NCBI RefSeq assembly: GCF_030063455.1
Contig: NZ_JASITB010000002.1
Location: 434,001-498,000, forward strand
Reading direction: 5' to 3'
DNA length: 64,000 bases
Source of the DNA: Cryobacterium sp. PH31-O1
GTDB lineage: Bacteria > Actinomycetota > Actinomycetes > Actinomycetales > Microbacteriaceae
Below are positions 43,704 through 52,298 of the stretch, in pieces (position 1 is the first letter of the stretch; every line of letters starts with the position of its first letter). The position numbers and the translations under genes are program-made. Below the pieces are notes generated by a model. That model saw nothing but the letters and a program-made list of their open reading frames with translations. It did not search any database and was not told where the DNA came from.

Positions 43704-44777
43704 ATGAAAATTGCCATCCTGCACGGCAGCAATGATGCCTATGGAGCCTCAAAGGTGCTCTGTCAGGAAGTGGAGTGCCTGGTCAGCCTGGGGCACGAAG
43801 TGTTGGTCGTGGTTCCTCACACCGGCCCGTTGGCCACCGACCTGGCCCCATTCGGTGCCGCAGCGTCAGTCGTCGTCGATCCGACACTGGTGGTGTTACG
43901 CCGCAGCAAATTGACCGATCTGCTGCATCCGCTCACCCTGCGCTCCGACGTGGCCCGTGCCGACGTCGTCGTGCTGTGGACGCTGGCCCTGAGCGCGTAC
44001 ATCCCCGTGCTGCGGCTGCGACGCCGTCGATTCTACGTCTCGGTGCACGAGTTACTGCTCGGCCGTGCCGGCGGGCTGCTTGTGCGAACGCTGTTGGCAT
44101 CCGGCGACTTTCCGGTGTGTGCCTGCAGTGAAGCCACCGCCATCTGGCTGCAGAACCATGGCGTTGGTCGGGATCGACTGACCGTCACATCGCCGGTGTT
44201 CGCTGCTGTCGAGGCGGTGCCTGATCGCGCCGCGCATGACCCACTGACGTTGGCCGTCGTCGGGAGGGTCAATGGGAACAAGGGGCACCTGGAAGTTGCC
44301 ACGGCTTTTCAATCGTCGGCGCTGTCCGGGGCCGGGTGGCGGCTCCTGCTGTTCGGCGCGCCGTACCCCGGACAGGACGAGGCCTTGCAGGCCGTGCAGG
44401 CGCTGGTGCACAGCGATCCCCGCATTGAATACCGCGGCGAAGCGGCTTCGGTGGCGGCCATTGCCGAGGAGATTGACGCCGTGGCTTGTTTTCCGTCGAC
44501 ACCGGAGCCGTTCGGCCTCGTGCCGATCGAAGCCTGGCGGGTTGGCGTGCGTTCGGTCGGCTTCGCTGACGGCGGTGCCGGGGAGGTCCTTCCAGTCGTC
44601 GGCGGCCTCGGAGTTCGTCGCACCGACCGCCCCGACCGCGACATCACCGCAGCGCTCATCGGTCTGGCCGTGGCGCTGAAGGCTCGCGCGCCTCTGCCGC
44701 AGCCGGCCCAGGTCAACCCGCTGTTCTCCCAGGAGCGCCGCCGCAATCTCATCGCCCAGGTCATCGCGCGCAGCTGA
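43704..44777 (+). CDS. GT4 glycosyltransferase
   Basis: Protein of 357 aa, beginning MKIAILHGSNDAYGASKVLC, a typical GT4 start. The C-terminal half has LTLAVVGRVNGNKGHLEVATAF, LLLFGAPYPGQDEALQAV, RIEYRGEAASVAAIAEEIDAVACFPSTPEPFGLVPIEAWRVG with the donor-binding E-x7-E (EPFGLVPIE). A transfer role in polysaccharide synthesis is likely. ATG 43704 is well placed, although the upstream AACGAGGCGAACGAC has only a moderate ribosome-binding site. A bidirectional terminator follows. Confidence 0.88.
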   Translation: MKIAILHGSNDAYGASKVLCQEVECLVSLGHEVLVVVPHTGPLATDLAPFGAAASVVVDPTLVVLRRSKLTDLLHPLTLRSDVARADVVVLWTLALSAYIPVLRLRRRRFYVSVHELLLGRAGGLLVRTLLASGDFPVCACSEATAIWLQNHGVGRDRLTVTSPVFAAVEAVPDRAAHDPLTLAVVGRVNGNKGHLEVATAFQSSALSGAGWRLLLFGAPYPGQDEALQAVQALVHSDPRIEYRGEAASVAAIAEEIDAVACFPSTPEPFGLVPIEAWRVGVRSVGFADGGAGEVLPVVGGLGVRRTDRPDRDITAALIGLAVALKARAPLPQPAQVNPLFSQERRRNLIAQVIARS

Positions 44778-44787
44778 CACCAACGCA

Positions 44788-44830
44788 AATCTGAGGGAAC
44801 CGGCCCGCTGCCGGATGGTTCCCTCAGATT
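44788..44830. terminator. Bidirectional terminator hairpin
   Basis: AATCTGAGGGAACC (44788-44801) and GGTTCCCTCAGATT (44817-44830) are exact inverted copies with an inner CCGGC/GCCGG extension. It lies between the convergent glycosyltransferase and the second propeller gene, and would serve both. Confidence 0.75.
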
Positions 44831-44868
44831 GGATCGGGGCGCGGCCAGAGGCGCGAGCGCTGCCCGAT

Positions 44869-46716
44869 CTACGCGGCCGGCACCTCGGGAATCGGCAGCG
44901 GCGCGTCATCCGGTATCGGCTTCACGCCCGGATCCGTTTTCACGCCCGGGGACGGCACGACCTCGGGGGCTTGCACCACCTCCGGCACCGGCACGATGTC
45001 CGGCGTCAGCGGTGCGTTGGGGGCGTCCGCCGGGGCCTTGGGCGTGATGGTCTCGTCTGCAGCCTCCTTGTTGGCCGCGCCGGTCGCTTTGATGCTCGCC
45101 GACGACCCCGTCACGGTATTGCCAAACGGATCGGTAGCCCGCACCTGATAGGTGTACGTAGTGCCGCCGGATCGCCCGGTGTCGGTCCAGGTGAGGGTGG
45201 GCCGGTTCCAGTCCGTTGACAGCCCAGTTTGGGTGCGCACGACGACACCGTTGCGCAGCACCTGATAGGTGAGTTGCTCGTTGTCGCGGTCATAATTTGA
45301 CTTCCAGGTCACTTTGACGGAGTTCGCACTCGGTGTGCTGAGGGTTGGCTGAAAACTGGTGCCCCTGGCCTTGGGCCCTTCCTTATTGGGGGCGATGGAC
45401 GACACCGCGAAGCGAGTGAGTCCCTGCTGCCGCTTGTTGTTCACGATCGTGAACTCACCCCCGTAGAGCACGTACTGGGAGTTGGCTGCGACGTTCCACG
45501 GACCCTGGCCCTGACCGGTGTAGGTGCCGGTGTTAATGTCGGGGTAGAACGCCAACAGGGTGGGGCAGGGCCGGCCTTCAAAGTTGTAGTAGCTGCCGCC
45601 GGTTACGTTTCGAGTAATGGTGCAGGTGGCGGCCTTGCTGAAGGTCAAGGTGCGGTGGTAGCTGCGCGGGTTCGTCTCCGGGTATCCGCCGATATTGCCA
45701 CAGAAGTGGGCGTGGGCGGTGGTGTACACGACGTCACCAACCGGAACTGCCGAATAGGTGTCGCCGTGGCAGTCTTCGATCCAGACGGTGTTTCCGCTGT
45801 TCCAACTGGCTCGGAAGGTGCCCTCGAACATAGCGCCGGAACCATAGTCGTAGCCGGTGCCGTACACGCCGTCGGCATCGGAGGTGAGCGAGAGGATAGC
45901 CCCGTTGGGGCCGGCGTTTTTGATCAGTTTGCCGATGTTCCAGGTCACCGCGGTGCCGGTGCCTGAGTTGGTGGCAGCCATTCCGTAGCCGGGGGTGGTG
46001 GCACCGTTGTAGGAAGTGAATGAACCGCCGATGACGACGCGGTCGCCGTTCGGTGAGATCGTCAGGGCGTTGACGGCGCCGTCGGGGATGGTGCCCTTCC
46101 AGGTTCCCAGGGCACCGGTGGAAGCGTTGAAGGACGCAGCCTTCTGACGGCTTTGACCACTGGTCGACGTGAAGCTGCCGCCAGCGTAGACCGTGCTGCC
46201 GAAGACGCCAAGGGCGCGCACCGTGCCATTGGCCGTGGGCTTCCAGTCGGACACGAGCGCACCGGTTGCCGTGTCGAATGCCGCGAGTCGAGAACGTGCG
46301 ACCCCGCCGGCGGTGGTGAAGGCTCCCCCGACGAAAATGCGCGATCCGTCGGGGGAGGCCGTCACCGACCGGACAACTCCGTTCAGGTTGGGGTTGAACG
46401 AGGTCATCACGCCGGTCGTCAGGTTGTAGGCCATGAGATTATTGCGCGACACCTCGCTGGTACCGGCGGATGCCCCCGCCGGCCGAGCCCTGGTGAATTC
46501 CCCACCGACGTAGACCGTGTTTCCCACGATCACCTGCGACCAGACGACGCCGTTGATCTGGGCCGTGGGTAGGGCATCCGCTGCAACGGTCTTGGGAGCG
46601 GAAGCGCTGGGGGGTGAAGTGTCGGCCTGGGCCGCTCCCGTCCCGGTGAATATCGCACCGGCAAGTACTGCCGCGGCGACAATGGCTGTCACAGGAGAAC
46701 CCAAACGCCACAACAT
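44869..46716 (-). CDS. Exported propeller/FN3 protein, shorter paralogue
   Basis: Protein of 615 aa with a signal peptide (VTAIVAAAVLAGAIFTG... AQA). It is homologous over most of its length to the N-terminal half of the 1192-residue protein at 39046. Shared blocks include WSQVIVGNTVY, MAATNSGTG, YGSGAMFEGTFRASW, IEDCHGDTYSAVPVGDVVYTT, the HxCGNIGG cluster, GTYTGQGQGPW and the FN3-like TYTYQVRATDPFGN. It lacks the LamG and PKD domains and ends in a Pro/Asp/Val linker rich in PDIVPVPE-like repeats. Duplication followed by domain gain or loss explains the pair. Cys in DCHGD and HFCG may form a disulfide. Role unknown. Confidence 0.8.
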   Translation of the reverse strand: MLWRLGSPVTAIVAAAVLAGAIFTGTGAAQADTSPPSASAPKTVAADALPTAQINGVVWSQVIVGNTVYVGGEFTRARPAGASAGTSEVSRNNLMAYNLTTGVMTSFNPNLNGVVRSVTASPDGSRIFVGGAFTTAGGVARSRLAAFDTATGALVSDWKPTANGTVRALGVFGSTVYAGGSFTSTSGQSRQKAASFNASTGALGTWKGTIPDGAVNALTISPNGDRVVIGGSFTSYNGATTPGYGMAATNSGTGTAVTWNIGKLIKNAGPNGAILSLTSDADGVYGTGYDYGSGAMFEGTFRASWNSGNTVWIEDCHGDTYSAVPVGDVVYTTAHAHFCGNIGGYPETNPRSYHRTLTFSKAATCTITRNVTGGSYYNFEGRPCPTLLAFYPDINTGTYTGQGQGPWNVAANSQYVLYGGEFTIVNNKRQQGLTRFAVSSIAPNKEGPKARGTSFQPTLSTPSANSVKVTWKSNYDRDNEQLTYQVLRNGVVVRTQTGLSTDWNRPTLTWTDTGRSGGTTYTYQVRATDPFGNTVTGSSASIKATGAANKEAADETITPKAPADAPNAPLTPDIVPVPEVVQAPEVVPSPGVKTDPGVKPIPDDAPLPIPEVPAA

Positions 46717-46965
46717 AGAAGTGCCTCATCTCTGGCGCGGTGACCTCGTACGGCCCCGCAGTTGTGGAATTATACTCACTTTATCAAAAACCCAACCCGC
46801 AGCATCAAAGTTGCCGCGATGCAATTGGCTGTGGTCGAACGCGCTTCGCCGCGCTCCTAGTCACGACGCCTGATAGACGTTAGGATTCCTCATTACCTCC
46901 CCCCGCCTCTCCTACCCGCATTCTGCCGCGCTCTCGTGGCAGCCTGCGAGAAATTCGAGCACCTT
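46717..46965. promoter_or_regulatory. Divergent region between propeller paralogue and cytidylyltransferase
   Basis: About 250 bp. TATACT-like -10 (46766-46771 region, read on the minus strand as AGTATA) and AT-richer sequence 46760-46790 could serve the propeller gene. No gene is seen. Confidence 0.3.
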
Positions 46966-47481
46966 ATGGCCGCTGAACAGTCTGTTTTCCCTTCCGATTC
47001 GGAGGGGGCCAGCCCCCTCCGAATCGGCTACGCCGCCGGCGGATTCGACCTCTTTCATGTGGGGCACCTGAATATTCTCAAGCACGCCAAGAGCCAGTGC
47101 GATTACCTCATCGCCGGTGTCGTCTCCGATGAGATGCTCGAGCTGACCAAGGGAGTTACGCCAGTGGTCCCGCTGTTCGAACGCCTCGAGATCGTGCGGC
47201 ATATCTCCTTCGTCGATGAGGCCGTCGCTGAGGTCGTTGAAGACAAAATGGAGACCTGGCGCCAGCTGCGGTTCGACGTGTTCTTCAAGGGCGATGACTG
47301 GCGCGGCACACCGAGAGGCACCCGTCTTGAGCGTGAGTTTGCCGCTGTCGGCGTGGACGTTGTCTACTTTCCGTACACCGTCAACACCTCGAGCACGATG
47401 CTGCGCCGCGCGCTTGACGCGCTGACGCGACCGGATGCCGCCGCCCGCTGGCGGTCCCAGGCGATCGAGGGCACTTCGTAG
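46966..47481 (+). CDS. TagD-like cytidylyltransferase
   Basis: Protein of 171 aa of the nucleotidyltransferase class: RIGYAAGGFDLFHVGHLNILKHAK contains the HxGH motif (HVGH) and the K of the second half. DYLIAGVVSDEMLE, FERLEIVRHISFVDE and the terminal YTVNTSSTML (the ISSTxL-like motif) are as in glycerol-3-phosphate cytidylyltransferase. It would activate glycerol phosphate or another alcohol phosphate with CTP. Normal TagD starts at MRIGYA; here about 18 extra residues precede it and are encoded by a 15-bp inverted repeat. ATG 46966 is the best start, with GTG 46936 as alternative. Confidence 0.85.
   Translation: MAAEQSVFPSDSEGASPLRIGYAAGGFDLFHVGHLNILKHAKSQCDYLIAGVVSDEMLELTKGVTPVVPLFERLEIVRHISFVDEAVAEVVEDKMETWRQLRFDVFFKGDDWRGTPRGTRLEREFAAVGVDVVYFPYTVNTSSTMLRRALDALTRPDAAARWRSQAIEGTS
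46994..47027. repeat. 15-bp inverted repeat inside the cytidylyltransferase coding start
   Basis: CCGATTCGGAGGGGG (46994-47008), a 4-nt loop, and its exact reverse complement (47013-47027) lie within the first 20 codons of the coding frame and would form a very stable mRNA hairpin. Confidence 0.85.
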
Positions 47482-47504
47482 TCAGCCCTCGTCCTTTTAC
47501 CAAA

Positions 47505-47549
47505 AGACGGGGCGGATTATCGTGCAGTGCACGATAATCCGCCCCGTCT
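47505..47549. terminator. 22-bp near-perfect hairpin, bidirectional terminator
   Basis: AGACGGGGCGGATTATCGTGCA (22 nt) and its exact reverse complement are separated by a single base. It lies between the convergent cytidylyltransferase and beta-helix genes. CTTTTACC and GTAATT-like context flank it, but there is no long T-run. Confidence 0.7.
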
Positions 47550-47576
47550 AATCAGGACTGGTACTGATTGGGTCGG

Positions 47577-48785
47577 TTACCCGGGGTGCACCACAACGAG
47601 GGTGTCGTCGGGCGTGTAGTAGTTACGCGCCATCTGCACCTTCGTCGACGACTGGGCGATCACCGCGCAATCGTCGACCCGAGTGTTGCGGCCAAAGGTG
47701 TTGTCGCTGATGACCACACCTCGCAGGGGGCCGTTCGCTTTCTCGGCGAGGTTGATCGAGCATCCCCCGCCGTCGGCGATGTTGTTCGTAATGGTGAGAT
47801 TGGACACATCACCGCGGTCCTGGGTGACCTGCACGGATGCATTCCACGCATCGGTCAATCGATTGCCGTCGATGCGAATGTTCGCCCCTTCCTGGATCTG
47901 GATGGAATCGTCGTGGCTCGGCGTTCCGCCCTGATTCGGGTCCCGGTCATAGTGGAGGTTGTCGTGCACCCACGAGTCCATGATCGCGACGTTTCCGCCG
48001 GTCAGATGGATGCCATCGACCACACCGTGAATATTCAGGCGGGTTGCCTCAAAGTTGTAGCCGTAGATTCCTTGAACGTCGGGTGACGGTTTGGAGGGAA
48101 ACAGCTCGGTGTCGATGATGCGCAAATTTTCGTAGCCGCCGAGATTGCCGATGAGGGCCATCGGACCGCTGAGCTCACGACCGCGCACGATCGAGTTCTT
48201 GATGGTGACATTGGCTGCCTCGATCTTGACCATGCCGCGAATGTCCAGGCCGTCGATGACGGTTCCAGCCTGCGTTATCGTCAGGTCGCCCTTGTGTACC
48301 GTCAACGCAGTGCCGGCTGGCACTCCCGTGTTACCGGCGTTGGGCGTGCCTCCCGTCGAGGGCGGTGTGGGAACGGGAATGGGGGCGGGCACCGGAGCTG
48401 GCGCCGGAGCGGGAGCCGGAGCCGGAGCCGGGACAGGGGCGGGGGCCGGCACTGGAGCCGGCTGCGGCGCGGGGGCCACAATCGGTTCTGGTGCGGGAGT
48501 CACCGGCGGAAACAGCCGCGCCAGAAGCCAGCGCAGTTGGGCCGGGGTCAGGCCCGTTCCCGGGGTGGTTTCGTCTGCGGGGGGGCCAGCAGGCTCGGCA
48601 CCCCACGGCGCGATGGTGGAGTTCTCTTCTGCCTGTTGGGCGGCCTGTGCTGGGGCGATTCCAATGAATGCGCCGGTCAGTCCCAGCGCGACAGCGGCAA
48701 TAGCCGTCGTGCGCGCACGACGAAACGAGGATCGATTTTTGTGGGGGGCGGGTAAGCCAGTGAGCATATTCGGGTTGAGTTTCAT
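47577..48785 (-). CDS. Exported right-handed beta-helix protein with Pro-rich linker
   Basis: Protein of 402 aa: signal peptide (TAIAAVALGLTGAFIGIAPAQA), a Pro/Ala-rich linker (APAPAPAPAPVPAP) and a right-handed parallel beta-helix made of ITQAGTVIDGLDIRG, ANVTIKNSIVRGRE, IIDTELFPSKPS, GIYGYNFEATRLNIHGVVDG and HDDSIQIQEGANIRIDGN repeats. Helices of this type bind or cleave polysaccharide; no proven catalytic residue is visible. The neighbouring gene at 49028 is a paralogue over the helix. ATG 48785 is used, as upstream codons in the frame look non-coding. A role on the locus' own glycan is inferred. Confidence 0.8.
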   Translation of the reverse strand: MKLNPNMLTGLPAPHKNRSSFRRARTTAIAAVALGLTGAFIGIAPAQAAQQAEENSTIAPWGAEPAGPPADETTPGTGLTPAQLRWLLARLFPPVTPAPEPIVAPAPQPAPVPAPAPVPAPAPAPAPAPAPVPAPIPVPTPPSTGGTPNAGNTGVPAGTALTVHKGDLTITQAGTVIDGLDIRGMVKIEAANVTIKNSIVRGRELSGPMALIGNLGGYENLRIIDTELFPSKPSPDVQGIYGYNFEATRLNIHGVVDGIHLTGGNVAIMDSWVHDNLHYDRDPNQGGTPSHDDSIQIQEGANIRIDGNRLTDAWNASVQVTQDRGDVSNLTITNNIADGGGCSINLAEKANGPLRGVVISDNTFGRNTRVDDCAVIAQSSTKVQMARNYYTPDDTLVVVHPG

Positions 48786-49027
48786 AGAAGTAATTTCGTG
48801 TCCTGCACACGTTTCGGGACGTGTTGGGCGGGGCGGCTGGAGGGAGCCACCGGTCGTGGGTACAGCATTCCGTATCGCCAGGAGCGGGTCAAACGGAAGG
48901 TTATGAATACCTTGAAGCGCGCGCTGAAGGGCGAAGTGCCAGCCCGACTTCGGAGCACCGAGGGCAAAGCCGTGCAGCGGTTCCATCTAAGCGAATCGCG
49001 CGAGTAGAGCGGCCGCCAGGGGGCGGT
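48786..49027. other. Intergenic stretch between the beta-helix genes
   Basis: About 240 bp upstream of the first beta-helix gene. It must hold its promoter. I see no gene or strong repeat. Confidence 0.35.
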
Positions 49028-50089
49028 CTAACCGGCGTGCACCGTGACAGTTTTGCTGTCGGGCGTGTAGTAGTTGCGCGCCGTGCTGATCTTCGTCGTA
49101 CTGGGCGAAATGATGGCGCAGTTGGCCACCTTGGTATTGCGTCCGAACTTGTTGTCCGTGACGACAGCGCCGTATATCGGACCATAGGACTTCTGGGCAA
49201 CGTTGATGGTGCACGCGCCGCCGTCAGCGAAGTTGCCCGTGAAGGAGAAGCTCGAGACATCACCGGTGTCCTGGGTGATCTGCACCCCGGCGTTGTGGGA
49301 ACCGCTCAGCGTACTGCCGTAGACCTTGATGTTGCTGCCTTTTTGAATCTGGATGGAGTCATCATGGCTGGGCTTTCCACCCTGGTTCGGGTCGCTCGTG
49401 TAATGCAGGTTGCCGTGCAGCCAGGAATTCGCAATCGTGACGTTGCTGCCGGTCACGTGAACACCGTCAATGACGCCGTGGATATCAACACGGGTCAGCG
49501 TGAAGTTGTAGCCGTAGATGCCATTGATGTCGGGAGACGGCTTCGACGGGTACAACTCCGAGTCAATGATCTTCAGACCGGAGCGCCCGCCGAGGTTGTT
49601 GACCAGCGCAGCGGGAGCGCTGACGCTTCGTCCGCGAATGATCGAATTCTTAATCGTCACGTTGATCGCGTTGATCTTTACCAATCCGCGAATGTCCAGG
49701 CCGCTGATGACAGTACCGGCCTTGGTGATGTTGAGATCGCCGTTGTGCACCTTGAGGGTTGTACCGGTGGGGACTCCGGTCGTGCCGGCGCTCGCGGTCG
49801 CAGTGCGGACCATGCCCCCGGTTACGGCCTGGGCCGGAGCGGCCAAGCCGGCCAGCGGAAGGAGAACGGCAAGGGTTGCTGCTACTGCCAACGTCGGTTT
49901 TCGTAGGGCAGAGTAGTGCCGCGTCCTCGCGCGTTCGAGTCGGACGGCATTGGGCAGATCGGGGCGGATGAGGTCAGGACGAGGGGATTCATAGCGGTGG
50001 TCGGCGGGGTGATGCTGGCGTGCGCCCGCAGAGTGCGAGGGTGTCAGGGTAAGGGGTCGGCGATGAGAACGTGAGATATGGTCAGTCAT
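49028..50089 (-). CDS. Exported right-handed beta-helix protein (paralogue)
   Basis: Protein of 353 aa with a long polar N-terminus and a hydrophobic export segment (AVAATLAVLLPLAGLAAPAQA near residue 85), followed directly by the same beta-helix as its neighbour: NITKAGTVISGLDIRG, SKPSPDINGIYGYNF, HGVIDGVHVTGSN, LHYTSDPNQGGKPSHDDSIQIQ, NFADGGACTIN and NYYTPDSKTVTVHAG. It lacks the Pro-rich linker. The N-terminal 70 residues before the signal are unusual, and a start at a later codon is possible. Function as for the paralogue: glycan binding or cleavage, unproven. Confidence 0.78.
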   Translation of the reverse strand: MTDHISRSHRRPLTLTPSHSAGARQHHPADHRYESPRPDLIRPDLPNAVRLERARTRHYSALRKPTLAVAATLAVLLPLAGLAAPAQAVTGGMVRTATASAGTTGVPTGTTLKVHNGDLNITKAGTVISGLDIRGLVKINAINVTIKNSIIRGRSVSAPAALVNNLGGRSGLKIIDSELYPSKPSPDINGIYGYNFTLTRVDIHGVIDGVHVTGSNVTIANSWLHGNLHYTSDPNQGGKPSHDDSIQIQKGSNIKVYGSTLSGSHNAGVQITQDTGDVSSFSFTGNFADGGACTINVAQKSYGPIYGAVVTDNKFGRNTKVANCAIISPSTTKISTARNYYTPDSKTVTVHAG

Positions 50090-50190
50090 AAGTCATTTCG
50101 GGTGGTGCACGTTCGGGTATGCGATTGAGGCAACCGCAGGGAGTCACCGATAGTTATTAGAGTGTTACCCAAAAATGAAATTACGTCAAA

Positions 50191-51231
50191 TTAACGGTGC
50201 GATCCGGTTGAGATGACGTTTCGTTGCGGAGCGCTTGCCCAGGATCTGACCGGTACCGTGAAAATACCCGGAACCGCGTGAAACCGCCGATGAAGCGCCA
50301 AAGCGAGCACGATCGCTCCCGCGCAGAGCAGCGGCGGCAGAAGTGTTGCGATCACGACGGAAACCTGCACATCGGCGATGACCAGAACGGATGCCAGCGC
50401 CGTCATGGGAAAGGTATGCACGAGGTAGATCGGCAGGGTACGCGAGCCGAGTGAGCGCACGAAATCAAAGGCGGGGAGTCGCGCGAGAAGCACGGCGACG
50501 GTTATGCCCACAGCGACGGCGAGCGCGCTCAGCACGAGCAGCACAAACGGGACCTTGGTGAGGTTCAGTTTTGTGGTCGCAACGACCAGCGCGGCATACC
50601 CGAGGCAGAGCGGCACAACGTGCCACCATCGCACGAAGGGAACGAGGCGGCGCACCAGCGGCCCCAGATAGATCGCAGCGATGAAGAACACGAGGTACTT
50701 GCCCATTTTGTCCCAGGGCGAGCCAGTGTGCAGCAGCGAAGCGCCGAACAGCACCGCAAGAACCGCCGTGAGGGCAATCTGCACGAGCGGCGGCCATCGC
50801 CGCATCAGCCAGGCCAGGGTGAAAAACAACGGCAGCGCGTAGATAAACCACAGGTTCGAGCTGGGCCGCACGAACAGTGTAACGAGGCTGGCCCAGGTGG
50901 CGTTGGGCGTTCCCGATGGGCTGATCGGTGGCAGAGCGAGCAGAAACAGCGTCTGCAGGGTGACCCAGGCGATGTAGAGATACAGGAGGAGTGACATCCG
51001 CTTGCGAAACAACTGCCAGTACGGCAAGCGGATGGCCGACGCGGCCAGAATTCCCGACATGAAGAAGAACAGGGGCATGCGAAACGTGTCGAAGAGCGGG
51101 TTGAGCGGGGCGAGCGCGCCAGCCAGCCCGACCTCGTCAAGGTACATGATGGCGTGATAGAGCACGACCAGCGTGATCGCAATTCCCTTTGCGACGTCGA
51201 TCCAGGCCTCACGGGCCGGCGCCGTCGTCAT
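50191..51231 (-). CDS. Acyltransferase family 3 membrane protein (first of two)
   Basis: Protein of 346 aa with ten or so membrane helices. The N-terminal EAWIDVAKGIAITLVVLYH has the His of the acyltransferase-3 family (VVLYHAI), and RMPLFFFMSGIL follows. Such enzymes O-acetylate or O-acylate exported polysaccharides. ATG 51231 overlaps the stop of the second acyltransferase (ATGA), so the two are an operon. Confidence 0.85.
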   Translation of the reverse strand: MTTAPAREAWIDVAKGIAITLVVLYHAIMYLDEVGLAGALAPLNPLFDTFRMPLFFFMSGILAASAIRLPYWQLFRKRMSLLLYLYIAWVTLQTLFLLALPPISPSGTPNATWASLVTLFVRPSSNLWFIYALPLFFTLAWLMRRWPPLVQIALTAVLAVLFGASLLHTGSPWDKMGKYLVFFIAAIYLGPLVRRLVPFVRWWHVVPLCLGYAALVVATTKLNLTKVPFVLLVLSALAVAVGITVAVLLARLPAFDFVRSLGSRTLPIYLVHTFPMTALASVLVIADVQVSVVIATLLPPLLCAGAIVLALALHRRFHAVPGIFTVPVRSWASAPQRNVISTGSHR

Positions 51232-52298
51232 GTCGGTTCCTCACCCGGTCGGACGGGGCGAATAAAGCGGAAGTGGCGCTGGTCGAAATCGGTGACGAAC
51301 GGCGGCGGCTCGTAGGCGTAGCGCAGAGCGCTGCGCGAGGCGAACCGGTGTAGCGCGAGGGCCAACAGCACGGCCATGAGCGCGAGAATTGGTGGTAGAA
51401 CGGGCGCGATGACGGCGACCGTGGCAAAAAAAATCGGCAGGGAGAGTACGAAGGAAATCAGGATGACGATGGGTGTGTGCGCCAGGTAAATCGGCAGGGT
51501 GATACGCCCGACCGCACCGAACCAGTGCGCGCCGCGCAGGGTTCGGCTGAACGCGATACCGCCGATGACACCGACCAGGCAGTTGAGAAAATACAGGCCG
51601 AAGACGTCGCGCAGGCCGAGCAGCGTGACGGCGGCGGTGACGGCCATCCACATCAGCATGGCGGCACCGATGAGCAGCCGGTTGTCCACCTCGCCCACGC
51701 GAATGATCCAGGTGCGCAGGTAGATGCCGGCCAAAAAGAAGAAGTAGTACTTGAGCGAACCCGACCAGCCCACGTTGGCCGTCTCGAGTCCGCTCAGTGC
51801 CACGATCGACACTGCGCCGGAGATGACGAGTTGCAGACGAGGATTCACCCGCCGGCTGAGTTTGGCGACCACGAAAAAGATTGACAATGCCCAGATGAAC
51901 CAGAGTTCAAACCGCGGCAGCACCGGAGACACCATGAGGCCCAGAATGGTCTGTCGAAGGCCGAACCCTTCGCCCTTCATAGTCTGGCCGAGCAGAAAAA
52001 CGATCGAACCGACGACCTCCCAGAGCAGGAAGACCCAGAGGTAGAGCCGGACCTTAACCGTCCACAGGTCGCGCCACGGCTTGAGCAGCCACTTAGGAGC
52101 GAAAAGCCCGGAGAGCACGAAGAACAGGGGCATGCGCATCGACGACAGGGCCTCGTTGATTTCTCGCCAGTATGGGATGTCGAAACCGGCACCAAGCAGC
52201 CAATTCGCCGAGTGGAACATGGCGACGAGCAGGATGGCGATTCCTCGCCCGGTGTCGACCCAGCCGATTCGTTCGATCGGCGGCCTGGTGGCGCTCAC
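51228..52298 (-). CDS. Acyltransferase family 3 membrane protein (second of two)
   Basis: Protein of 356 aa, the same family as its neighbour: IGWVDTGRGIAILLVAMFHSAN with the conserved His, SMRMPLFFVLSGLF, and ten or so hydrophobic helices, ending in a charged cytosolic tail. It probably adds an acyl group to the glycan; two copies could modify different sugars. ATG 52298 overlaps the stop of the polymerase gene upstream (ATGA). Confidence 0.85.
   Translation of the reverse strand: MSATRPPIERIGWVDTGRGIAILLVAMFHSANWLLGAGFDIPYWREINEALSSMRMPLFFVLSGLFAPKWLLKPWRDLWTVKVRLYLWVFLLWEVVGSIVFLLGQTMKGEGFGLRQTILGLMVSPVLPRFELWFIWALSIFFVVAKLSRRVNPRLQLVISGAVSIVALSGLETANVGWSGSLKYYFFFLAGIYLRTWIIRVGEVDNRLLIGAAMLMWMAVTAAVTLLGLRDVFGLYFLNCLVGVIGGIAFSRTLRGAHWFGAVGRITLPIYLAHTPIVILISFVLSLPIFFATVAVIAPVLPPILALMAVLLALALHRFASRSALRYAYEPPPFVTDFDQRHFRFIRPVRPGEEPT

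Noticed and set aside
48361..48480. Repetitive GC-rich stretch resembling a repeat array
   Set aside because: It encodes the Pro/Ala linker of the beta-helix protein. The units are simple codon repeats and there are no spacers as in a CRISPR array.
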